Source of the DNA: Pseudopithomyces maydicus
Taxonomy: Eukaryota; Ascomycota; Dothideomycetes; Pleosporales; Didymosphaeriaceae
DNA length: 64,000 bases
Assembly (NCBI GenBank): GCA_026873275.1
Contig: JANTUC010000016.1
Location: 310,001 to 374,000 of the forward strand
Reading direction: 5' to 3'
Shown: positions 42,001-50,899 of the stretch, piece after piece
Layout of the letters: the number at the start of each line of letters is the position of its first letter
Position numbering within the stretch: position 1 is the stretch's first letter
Position numbers and translations under genes: made by a program
Notes under the pieces: model-generated
What the model saw: only the letters and a program-made list of their open reading frames with translations
The model's database searches: none
Told to the model about the DNA's origin: nothing

Positions 42001-42590
42001 TAGCTAGTCCCCTTAAATAATTACTTAAATAGGTTAATATTATACTCTAGGATTAGTTTCTAGATCCTATTACTAAAAATAATATACTTATTAAAGTAGG
42101 CACTATATAATAGCAATAAGTATAGATATAAAAATTTAGATTAAGTAGATTATAAAATAAAATTATAATACTTATTAAGGTAAAGCCTATTTTATTTATT
42201 ATTATTTTAAGTTTCTTTTATTCTTTTAATAATCCTTTATCCTTCTTAAGTAGACTAATTTTAGGGTTTCTAAAAATTCCCCCTTAAATATCCTATAAAC
42301 CCTATTTAATAGATTTATAACTGCGCGTAGCAGACCGCTTAAAAAAATCTAAATAATTATCTTTTTATATAGGAAAATATATAGCTTTATATAAATATAC
42401 TAAAGCGGCTTAGTCTAATAGGCGGACTAAAGGAGGGTAGAAGAAATATAAATTATTATATAATAAAATATATTATTAAATATTTATAAATTAGATAGAC
42501 TAAATAGTAGTATTTTTATTTTTTAAACTTATAGGAGCTTCTTTTTCTATTTACTAAAAAGTTTATAATCCTTTTTATAATCTTTTTAGC

Positions 42591-42605
42591 TTTAAAGAAG
42601 AATAG
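42591..42605 (+). promoter_or_regulatory. Polypurine tract of element 4
   Basis: TTTAAAGAAGAATAG directly before the 3' LTR; primes plus-strand DNA synthesis in LTR elements. Position and purine content support it. Confidence 0.7.
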
Positions 42606-42858
42606 TATAAGGCCCCTATTTAATTTAAGCTATTTTAGGCCCCCTTTAGGCTACTAAGTATCCTTTTTAAATTACTAAGTACCTACTTTAGGTTGCCTTA
42701 TAGGTATTTATATCTATAGGCCCCTTTAATATTATATAGAGGCTCTCTTTTTAGGTATCTTTTTTTTAGCTAGTTTAGTATATTCTTACTTAGCCTAGAA
42801 TATACTATTTAGTCTTACTTAAGAGGTTTATCCTGTGCGATTATACTGTGATCTTATA
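42606..42858 (+). repeat. 3' LTR of element 4
   Basis: Starts TATAAGGCCCC and ends CTGTGATCTTATA; the end is less mutated than in the 5' copy (CTATAATTTTATA). Confidence 0.92.
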
Positions 42859-42863
42859 ATATT

Positions 42864-43098
42864 AAATTTAAAATTTTTTACTCTTTTATTAAAACTACTT
42901 TTATTTAATTATAACCTTTTATTATTAGGGCACCTAAAACTCTATTAAATATAATAATTTATTATATTATTACAGCACCTCGTATTCTATATAAATAATT
43001 TTATAAATAAATAAATATATAGAATTAAACTAATATCTATTAAATAACTCTTTTTAATTTTTCTGTATTTACCGCGCCCCTTTAATATAATTATTATT
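42864..43098 (-). other. G12 element 3 leader, proximal part
   Basis: Rejoins 34795 once element 4 and one ATATT are removed. It lies directly downstream (element strand) of the 5' LTR and holds the degraded primer-binding area near 43085-43098. Confidence 0.7.
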
Positions 43099-43116
43099 AA
43101 AATAGTGCTGGTGGTA

Positions 43117-43127
43117 TGGCACAGTGG
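43117..43127 (+). promoter_or_regulatory. RNA polymerase III A box of the SINE
   Basis: TGGCACAGTGG fits TRGCNNAGYGG at every position. Confidence 0.88.
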
Positions 43128-43161
43128 TCATGTGTCTGGCACTCTCCCCCCAGGAGTCACG

Positions 43162-43172
43162 GGTTCGAATCC
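43162..43172 (+). promoter_or_regulatory. RNA polymerase III B box of the SINE
   Basis: GGTTCGAATCC fits GGTTCGANTCC at every position and lies 45 bp after the start of the A box, a normal spacing. Confidence 0.9.
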
Positions 43173-43235
43173 CGTTACCGCCACTTATTTTCTGACCAAC
43201 CTTTTTAAAGTCGCGAAAAATCGCTAATTTTCGCC

Positions 43236-43268
43236 CTAGTCTAGATTAGAGGAGCCTTTCTAGACTAG
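43236..43268 (+). repeat. Perfect 10-bp inverted repeat in the SINE body
   Basis: CTAGTCTAGA (43236-43245) and TCTAGACTAG (43259-43268) are exact reverse complements around a 13-nt loop, so the SINE RNA could form a hairpin just after its tRNA-like head. Confidence 0.8.
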
Positions 43269-43846
43269 TGCATTTTAGACAGGGCCCTATATTAGTACTA
43301 GTACCTTCCTAATTAAGACTTGCCTGGGAAACTAGCCAAAATAGGAAGTTACTAGGCCTAATTAGACAGGAACTCAGCCCAGCCAAATATTAAAGTTATA
43401 AGAAAGCTATAAAAAGAGCCGGTTATTAGTATATTAGTATATAAAGAAATTTCCTTATAAACTAGTTACCCTAATAAGGGTTTGTTTTTTTTTAAAAAAA
43501 AAAAAAAAAAAATAGTGCTAGGTATATATAAGGATTTTTAAATAGAATTTTATAGATATCCCTAATAAAGTAAAATATTTAAATATATTAGGGCGCCTAT
43601 AATAGTAACAATTAAAATAATTATTAGATAAATATAGTAGGCAGATTTAATATATATAATAAATTAAAAATATTTAATAAAAAAAGCTTTATTATTATCC
43701 TTATCTAAGTTATAAAATATAAAGGTAGAATAATCCTTCTATTAAAGACCTCCTCTAATAGATATACTAACTAAAGCCTTACCTAATATTATATAATTAA
43801 TTAATTAAATCTTCTATCTATAGGGAGACCACCTCCTCACAGTATA

Positions 43847-45262
43847 ATATAAATTTAAGCTTTCTACTACCTATTACCTTTAAAATAATAAATAAATAAA
43901 GAATATAAATACTTAGCTTAAATAATATCTTTAATTATTTATCAATTATTAGTAGAATAACTAAGCAATCTTTTTATTTATTATAGAGTTTATTACTAAT
44001 TTAATTTTAAATCATTCTACTGGCGTGTCGCGTTTTATTATAATAAAAAAATATTAACTTTAAAAAATATTAATAGGTAAACTACTAAAGAGTTAATATA
44101 CCCTTTTTTATCCTTAAAATTTAAGTAGTACCTACCTATTTTAATTAAACTTATTTAAAAGTAAGCCTAAAAGCTTATATATATAATTACTTAGCTCTAA
44201 ACCTTTTTATAGAATTATTTAACTTAGGCGTAAAAAAATAAATCAAGTATATTTATAAATATTATACGCCGGCGCTATATATCTAAATTAATAATTAAGT
44301 AATATTAAATATATATAATTTAATTATAAAATAACTTAGCCGCTTTTAAATTATGAAAATTATAATTTATTTTAAATTACTTAAATAATTACTAATATAG
44401 CTTTTAAGCTAAACCTATTACTAAAGATAAACTAATTTTATAATATCTTTCATATTAGACTATTATATAAATATAATAGTAAGCCTTTACTAAAATAAAT
44501 TTAAAATAAAAATATAATAGAGCTTAAAGATAATAAGTAGTATAATATAAAAAATATTATAATGTATTATATAAAAATAACTTATATAGGAATAATAAGC
44601 TATTAAAATATAAAATAAAATAACTTAATTAGAATAGACCGCCAACTTAGAAGTTTTATTATAATTTTATTTATAATATTATTTTACAGCTTATCGCGGG
44701 CTTCTATTATACTAATTTTAAAAAACCTCTTATACTATTTAATTTTAATAATTTAGCTATATAATAGGATACTATAATAAAGGCGATAAATATAATTATA
44801 CTATTAATAGAGAAAGTAGCCGAATAATATATAATAAATATATAAAAATATATAATAGATATATAATAAACTATAATAAATATTAAATAATTAGAAGATA
44901 TATAAGTGCACATAGTAGATATATAATAAATAATTAATACTAAATATAAAAGTATATAATAAATAATCAATACTAAATATAAAAGTATATAATAAATAAA
45001 TAAAATTCTTTAAATAAATAAAATAGCGAGGGTAACTTTAAAACTATAAATATAAAACTTAAATTAGTTATAAGATAGCGGCCTATAATAAAGAGAATAA
45101 TTTAATATCTATTATATTCTTATAAAGAGCTTATAGATAAAAGATTATATAATATAAAATTTAAATTGATAAAAAAGTAGCCTACGTAGAAAGAATATAT
45201 AAAACTCTACTAAATATTTTTATTCTAGAAACTAAGCGTCTAGAGTTATTTTAAAGAAAAAG
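43847..45262. other. AT-rich stretch right of element 3; no gene recognised
   Basis: Flank of the G12 5' LTR. Translation on both strands gives no family I recognise. The minus-strand open frame at 44707-44970 is Ile/Tyr-rich and comes from an ATA-rich tandem repeat, so it is not a gene. Near 45250-45262 a purine run (AAAGAAAAAGGAGG) precedes TAACATAATA and could be a polypurine tract before an LTR. Confidence 0.45.
44925..44990 (+). repeat. 33-bp direct tandem duplication
   Basis: Units 44925-44957 and 44958-44990 differ at one base (T/C) and are followed by an AATA-type run. One unit keeps a TCA, so the duplication may be younger than most of the mutation. Confidence 0.85.
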
Positions 45263-46938
45263 GAGGTAACATAATAAAATAAATATTAATAATTAAGAGA
45301 TTCTTAATAATTCGGGGATTTTTAGTAATTAAATAATAATAAGCTGGATATTAACAGCACTAGTACTATTTTAATATTATTTTAAACCCTTAAAGGTAAT
45401 TCTAAATAGCTCTCTATTATAATTATCTTATATTTAACTTAAGTAGACCTATTAACCTCCGTGATGTCTCTAGGACCCTTATAAGAATAAACTTAGAATT
45501 ATAGAAATAGTATTAAATAATAAAAAGTACTAAATAATAAAGGATAGAAGAAAGGATAATTTAAATAATAAAAGAAAAAAATATTAGAACTTTATAAAGA
45601 TATAAATTAATTAAAAAAAGATAAAAAAGCTGTACCAAACACTTATAAGTATAAAAGATATAGCTATTTATATTAAATATATTAAGTAGTTATTTGCTAT
45701 AGCGTTTAGTATTAAAGTGTTAGTAATTATTAATTAAAATAGTTTCCTATAAATAAATCTTTTATATATATTTTATAACCAATTAAATAATTACTTATTA
45801 TATTAATTATTAGAACTTTCTAGAACCTATAGGTCTTAATTAAGACTGGAAGTTACTTCTATTTAAGAATTAACTATAATCTTTAAAATTAGCTACCCTT
45901 ATAGTCTTAACACTATAATACTATTTACCCTATAAAAAAAGATAAAAAAATTATTTAATATATAATACTGCCCCTTCCGGGGTTAAGATAATACTTAAAT
46001 TATTATAATAAAAAGGAATCTTCTAAATAAATCTCCTTTTAAGAAAAGATATAGCGCTAAAATACTAGCGCACTAATATAATATTAATTATAATAATACC
46101 GCCCTACTGTCTAATCTAATTAATTTAGGTTATATAATAATTATATACTTAAACAATCCTTAGGCTGGCAGCGGCCCTATAATATATATATATATATATT
46201 ATTTAGCTTAACTATCCTTTAATAAATTATTATTATATTTTTAAATATAGTGGTATCTAGTGTTTTTATTCTATACATATAATAGATCCTATTACTAGGC
46301 TAGAAAGACGAAGTCTTCACTAAATAAAATACATAGTATAACTATTACTAAAGTATAACGTTAAATCGTACTAATTATAGCGAATAAAGTATTATTAGTA
46401 AAGAATTACTTCTTATACAACTATCCGCCTAAAGAGCCTAAATAGGGTTTAGGATGTGTTTATTTTATATTTTTAAAAAGCGGCAGCAGAGTAGCTAACT
46501 AGATTAAAATATATATTATAGAAAAAAACTGTTAGCCCCTTTCATAATAAATCAAAATAGGCGTATATAAAGGGTTATAATTTAAAAAGTAATAAAGTAT
46601 TTAGCTAAATTATTATTAGACTAATTTAATTTTTAATTTTATTCTCCTTAAGCTTGTAGTTCCTAGCACTTTAATATTTTAATTATTTTTTAAAGGCTAA
46701 ATATCTTAGTACTTATAATAGACCTATAGCTACACTAAAGTATTTATATCTTTATTTTTATTTTTATTTCTATTTTTATCTCTATCTCTATCTCTATTTC
46801 TATTACTATTACTATTATTATACCTATAAAAAAGACGCAGCGTGTATATTTAATTATTTTATATTAAGGGACTCTATTAATATATATAAATATTATTACT
46901 GCTATCTTATATATTATATATATAATAATTATAATTAT
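45263..46938. other. Possible LTR material with weakly mutated patches; no gene recognised
   Basis: Parts keep CA/TG, such as ACAGCACTAGTACT near 45354, CTCCGTGATGTCTCTAGG near 45456, and much of about 46240-46560 (TCTTCACT, ATACAACTATCC, CGGCAGCAGAGTAG, TTTCATAATAAATC). TATATAAAGGG near 46564 could be a TATA-containing promoter. TACTGCCCCTTCCGGGG near 45967 resembles TACCGCCCCTCCTGGGG near 47662; each can form a 4-bp CCCC/GGGG hairpin. An AT dinucleotide run is at about 46183-46200. I cannot define element ends. Confidence 0.4.
46751..46821 (+). repeat. Interrupted TTTTTA / TCTCTA / TTACTA microsatellite
   Basis: Pyrimidine-rich hexamers change along the tract from TTTTTA through TCTCTA to TTACTA, with one T-rich strand throughout. 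Confidence 0.8.
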
Positions 46939-47010
46939 AACTAAGAATATAACTAAGGATTCTACTAGGGATTTAACTAAAAATTTAATTAAAAATTTAA
47001 CTAAAGCTTA
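46939..47010 (+). repeat. 12-bp minisatellite, six units
   Basis: Six consecutive 12-mers related to AACTAAAAATTT, in register from 46939 to 47010 with no indel. A period that is a multiple of three fits a coding repeat. Confidence 0.85.
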
Positions 47011-47417
47011 CCTTCTTCCTATATATAAAAATACTTTAGAAGAAGAAGAGCTTGAGATATAAATTTTAATAAAAAGAATTATAAAATAGTTTTTAATTTT
47101 AGCAGATCTTAAAAAAATATTAATATAATAAAAAAAGGGTATCTAAATATTATATATTATTTAATAACTTTAATTATAACTACCTTAGTTATAACCGCGA
47201 TTAAGGTTATTATAATTATAAAAAAGTAATTAAATTTTATATACTAGTATAGTATATTATAATTATAAACTATTTAGAGCACTGTAATAAAGCCCTAAAA
47301 TAGACTAACTTATTAAAGAATTTAATAGTTAAATAAAGGAAGATAAATATAAATAATAATAATTTTAACTTTTTAAGGGAACTAATATAAAGTATTATAT
47401 TTTTAAAGGAGGTGCTA

Positions 47418-47497
47418 AAGGCAGTTGTATAGTATTATTAAATATTTAATAATTTATAAAATAAATTATTAAATATAGAGTAGTACGCAACTGCCTT
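47418..47497. mobile_element. 80-bp palindromic MITE with TA target duplication
   Basis: Starts AAGGCAGTTG and ends CAACTGCCTT (perfect inverted termini); the arms remain complementary with mismatches almost to the centre. Flanked by TA at 47416-47417 and 47498-47499. TA duplication and short inverted ends suggest a Tc1/mariner-type non-autonomous element. It keeps GCA and CAA that RIP would remove, as expected for a sequence well under the RIP length limit. Confidence 0.7.
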
Positions 47498-47640
47498 TAT
47501 TATATTATTTATAATAAATTATACGTAGACACCTATATATTATAAATAATTATATCTTAATTAATAGGTAGTAGGTTATATAAGGGAAAATTTAGTATAA
47601 TAAATAAGTAAATTTAGCTTTATAATATTATCTATTTATA

Positions 47641-48197
47641 AAAAGTTAATAAAAATATCTAATACGTGATACCGCCCCTCCTGGGGTATAAAGTCTAATT
47701 TTAGGCAATAGAGCTTACTTCACACTAGAATTAATAGTAGAAGGATAATAAATAAAATAAATAAATAATAATAATACTTATTCCCTTTATAGAGTAGGGC
47801 AGGCACATAATATATATAAAATCTTTACTAAGTAGGCTAGTCCTAATATAGCCTAATAATTACTAATAATAATAACAGCAACAACCTTATAATATATAAT
47901 ATAAAAAAACCTATTACCTTCTATTATAAAACCTTCTTCTTTAATTATAGTCTTTAGTAGTAGTAAATAGCTAGATACCCTAAAATAGGGTAAGACTTCT
48001 TAAAAATAGTAGGTATTAGTATAAGGTATAGCTATATAATACGCGCCTAATATATATATTATTATTATAATAAGTGTAATTAATATATAGCCTAAGTTAT
48101 ACCTTCCTCTTACTATAACTAAAAGATTTTAGTGTATTATAAAAAATAAAAAATCTCTTAGCTTCTATTAATTACATCTCTTACTTTCTACTTTTTT
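47641..48197. other. Stretch between the unknown relic and element 7; no gene recognised
   Basis: Contains TGATACCGCCCCTCCTGGGG near 47658, possibly an LTR start (TG, GC-rich). Also AACAGCAACAACC near 47875, an unmutated CA run. No domain seen on either strand. Confidence 0.4.
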
Positions 48198-48442
48198 TAT
48201 GAGGGTCCTAAGGGGACGTTATTTAAAGTAGTATAAGACGCAGGTTAACTAGGTCTAAATATAAAATAGTTAGAATAGAGAGCTATCTAGAATTTACTTT
48301 AGAAGTTAAGATAGTACTAAAATTACTAAAATTATACTAATACTATAGCTAGCGTTTAATTTATTATTATTTAATTACTAAAGATCCTCTAATACCTAAA
48401 GATTAATTAGGCCTAAAAATTAATTAGACTAGTTCTATAATA
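48198..48442 (-). repeat. 3' LTR of element 7 (245 bp)
   Basis: Plus-strand reading TATGAGGGTCC ... GTTCTATAATA. On the element strand it starts TATTATAGAAC, matching TGTCATAGGGTC of the LTR at 58905 after C-to-T and G-to-A changes. The polypurine tract lies at its 5' side, which fixes the orientation. Confidence 0.85.
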
Positions 48443-48460
48443 TTATCCTCCCCTTTAAAG
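48443..48460 (-). promoter_or_regulatory. Polypurine tract of element 7
   Basis: On the minus strand CTTTAAAGGGGAGGATAA directly precedes the 3' LTR. Confidence 0.8.
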
Positions 48461-50456
48461 TATTAACTCTAAGTAATATTATTATTTATATACTAAGCGG
48501 CGCTCTACCTACTTACTTAATATACTATAAGGTATTTTATTCCTGCGATAGCTATATAGCAGCCTATTAATAGTTAACTTAAATATTATATATATTTATT
48601 AGTCTCTTATCCACCTAATTAGCTATTATAGAATTAGTATTATAAAGGCGCGCTTATAAGGCTACTATAATATAAATAATTAGGCCTTTAGATATTAGCG
48701 GCCTATTAATAATAAATTTAAGTACTACTTTATTTTCTAATAAGTTATTATTTAAATAGCTATTAGTAGTTAACTTAAGACCTATATTTAATAATATAAT
48801 TCTATTTAATCTTACTAGTGCCATAGCTATAATATCTAATTATTTAACTAAATTATTAAAGTGAATAGGTATTATAAGCTTATATAAGTTCTATTAGTAG
48901 AAACTAGTAACTAGCTATAGGGTATTCTATTCTACTAAATTCTAATATAGTTCTTAGATTAGCGCGCTATCGTAATCTAATTATTTAATTTTATATTTTA
49001 TAATACCCTAAGTTCTATTAAGGTTTACTATATATCTATTAATGTAATAATTAAGTATTCGTCTAATATTATAATCCTTATTAATATTATTTAATAATAC
49101 GTGATCAGTAGGCTATTCTTAATTAATTAAAAGCTTACTATTATAAGGGTAAAGAAGCTAAAAGTAGAATATATTATATAAATATTTTATCTTTAGTGGT
49201 AGTAGCAGTTTATAAGCCTTATTATTTATTATATATATAATTATAAAGGGTCTTTAGTTCTTAAAGTTAAGTAAGCGGCTAAAATATTTAGTCTATAAAT
49301 TTTATATATCTAGTATTACGCAATTCTCTATTTTAAATCTAAGTAATAATATATAATAAATATCTATATATTTAGCCTATTTTATATAAGCCTATTAGAG
49401 GTTATCTTAGAAGTATTACTAAAATTAAATAATAGAATTAATAAATTTCCCTATTTACTTATAATTAAGGTAGATAGGTTTAGCTAAATATTCCTTTAAC
49501 CTAAAGCTTAGTAGGACTGGCTAGATCTAATTATTTAATTAATATTCCTTAGTTATTATAAATAGAGAAACACTAATAAAATCACTAATTATAGAATTAG
49601 TTATAAACTTAGTTATAAAGAGGTATATTACCTAATTATTCTACTAATAATTAATATATAAGTATAAATACTATTTAAGCCAGCTATTTATATTCTTAGT
49701 CTAATTATTAGTCTTAGGATAAAATATAATAAATAATTTTAATTTATTTTTTAATCGCGCGTAAAGCTTCTTTTAAAAATAAAATATAAACTATTAGCCC
49801 TAATTATTAATTATTTCTTATAAATAGCCTTCCTCACGCTATATATACTATAAGAAGATAAAGACTACTAACTTAGTATCTATTTTATTTATTATAATAA
49901 ATCTTTTCTTTTTACTAAAGTAATTTACTACTATTAAAATATTTTAATAAAAAGTCTTGCTGACTAAGCTCTTAAATAAATCTATTATAAAGTTTAAATT
50001 AATACTTTACTAGTATTACTTAAAAATAGGTAGTAGATAGAATAGTCTATATTTAATCTTTTAAGATACCTTAGACTTTTAGTATATAATATACGCCTTT
50101 ATATAGGCTATAATAATAATAATTATCTTTAATTAATAGAAGCTTAAAGCTACTTTAGTATATATTCTTTTATATTTAAAATACCCTATAATAATAATAT
50201 TATAATAGTATTTAAGTATTCAGTAGTAGAGTGTTTTATTATTTAAAATATGTATATAATTTTTAATATATATAAGCTCTCTGCGCAGCTAGCACTATTA
50301 TAATTTAATTTTAATATTTACTTTAATAAGGCTAAGCGGGAGGTAGTAGATACCTATATATATTATTATAATTAATATTTAGGTATATTTATTCCTTTTA
50401 TAAGTTGCTTAAATATCCTCTTTTAATTATTAATTATTTTTAATATCCTTAAGTGC
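48461..50456 (-). pseudogene. Element 7 pol relic: integrase C-terminus and chromodomain
   Basis: Reading the minus strand with TAA/TAG as former Gln, about 50400-49700 is integrase; a region near 49330-49290 resembles the family stretch RPSKKLDxKxLGPF; and near 49080-48980 a chromodomain gives KYKIKQLDYDSA (family KWxGYxxxxxTWEP). This is a chromovirus type. Element 6 cuts the reading at TATAG (50457-50461). Confidence 0.72.
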
Positions 50457-50461
50457 TATAG
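50457..50461. repeat. Target-site duplication TATAG of element 6 (left copy)
   Basis: TATAG at 50457-50461 equals 56400-56404 on the other side of element 6. Confidence 0.9.
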
Positions 50462-50812
50462 TGTCACGGCGCAGCCTAGAGAGTTAATTATATCTAATTA
50501 AATAAGAGCTTAGGTAGCTAAGCTGCTAAAGTACTACTAAAAAGAAACCCTTCCTATGTAGTTAAACCTCTAGTAGCTCTTTAAGCTATATTTTATTAAG
50601 TTAATCTATCTGTCTAGTTACTGCCTATTATAGATAGCTATTCTATATTAATAAAATAATTTAATAATTATCTTTAATCCTACCTATTTATCCGCCTACC
50701 CTATACTACCGCTATTATTAATACCCTTAATTTACTCTAATAGCTGATCCTTCTACTACCTATTAATTATATACTACTAAGGTGTAACCTAATACTAACT
50801 TATTTTATAATA
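50462..50812 (+). repeat. 5' LTR of element 6 (351 bp)
   Basis: Starts TGTCACGGCGCAGCC, one of the few unmutated LTR starts in the window, and ends TTTTATAATA. Same length as 56049-56399. Confidence 0.93.
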
Positions 50813-50899
50813 CTATATAGCTCCTACCTAAGAACTAGCTACCTACTATTAATTTTAAGAGATATTAAATATCCTCTATTTACCTATAAATATTAATTT

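Larger units (their letters stand above)
34801..42858 (+). mobile_element. Element 4: complete chromodomain Ty3/gypsy element nested in element 3
   Basis: 8,058 bp with direct LTRs of about 253 bp, starting TATGAGGCCC (from TGTGAGGCCC) and ending GATCTTATA (from ...ACA). The target duplication ATATT is at 34796-34800 and 42859-42863; element 2 has one copy at the matching place. Plus-strand gag-pol with chromodomain, then polypurine tract. Family and boundaries are clear; all coding parts are RIP-mutated. Confidence 0.92.
43110..43183 (+). other. tRNA-like head of the SINE, with a 10-nt anticodon loop
   Basis: Folds as a tRNA cloverleaf: acceptor GGTGGTA/TACCGCC with discriminator A; D arm closed by CAC/GTG; anticodon stem TCTGG/CCAGG; T arm ACGGG-TTCGAAT-CCCGT. 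The anticodon loop CACTCTCCCC (43140-43149) is 10 nt where 7 is normal, so no anticodon can be assigned. No encoded CCA. Together with the poly(A) tail and target duplication this is a SINE head, not a working tRNA gene. The stem and arm sequence is most like fungal tRNA-Gln or tRNA-Glu by eye. Confidence 0.85.
43110..43508 (+). mobile_element. tRNA-derived SINE with poly(A) tail, essentially free of RIP
   Basis: Short non-autonomous retroposon of about 400 bp: a tRNA-like head (43110-43183), a body unrelated to tRNA (43184-43484), then T9 (43485-43493) and A19 (43494-43512). The 11-bp duplication AAAATAGTGCT flanks it (43099-43109 and 43509-43519; its A run merges with the tail). The first 60 bases after 43110 hold six CA and six TG, while many 60-base lines around hold none. 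The same LTR without the insert is at 24301. It would depend on a LINE for its copying. I see no second copy in the window. Confidence 0.92.
3743..43846 (-). mobile_element. Element 3: G12-family Ty3/gypsy element, outermost host of the nest
   Basis: Minus-strand G12 copy broken into pieces: integrase part 3743-4130, gag-to-RNase H part 29015-34795, leader 42864-43098 and 5' LTR 43099-43846. Removing element 1 with one AGTAT copy and element 4 with one ATATT copy restores collinearity with element 2 (17895-24636). Its 3' end, post-integrase region and 3' LTR are lost or off the window beyond the copia insertion at 3742. It is the most degraded G12 copy by eye, which fits its being the oldest. 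Confidence 0.85.
43099..43846 (-). repeat. 5' LTR of element 3 (G12), interrupted by a SINE
   Basis: Without 43110-43519 it is about 338 bp and aligns with the G12 LTRs at 24301-24636 and 12192-12527. Plus-strand start AAAATAGTGCT (43099), end CACAGTATA (43846). The outer target duplication cannot be checked because the other end of element 3 is lost. Confidence 0.88.
46939..47640 (+). pseudogene. Unknown coding relic with a Thr-Lys-(Asn/Asp)-Leu repeat
   Basis: The plus-strand frame gives a tetrapeptide repeat (TKNI, TKDS, TRDL, TKNL, IKNL, TKAY) from about 46941, followed by an acidic run EEEELEI near 47040 and a stretch with only TAA/TAG stops (KRIIKQFLILADLKKIL-like). It could be the gag end of another LTR element whose LTR lies to the left. 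It is interrupted by the MITE at 47418-47497. I do not recognise the family; coding status is inferred from the frame only. Confidence 0.3.

Noticed and set aside
43110..43183. Functional nuclear tRNA gene
   Set aside because: Ten-base anticodon loop with no clear anticodon, an attached body, a poly(A) tail and target duplications mark it as a SINE head.
44707..44970. 87-codon minus-strand open frame rich in Ile and Tyr
   Set aside because: Generated by the ATA-rich tandem repeat including the 33-bp duplication; not a protein.
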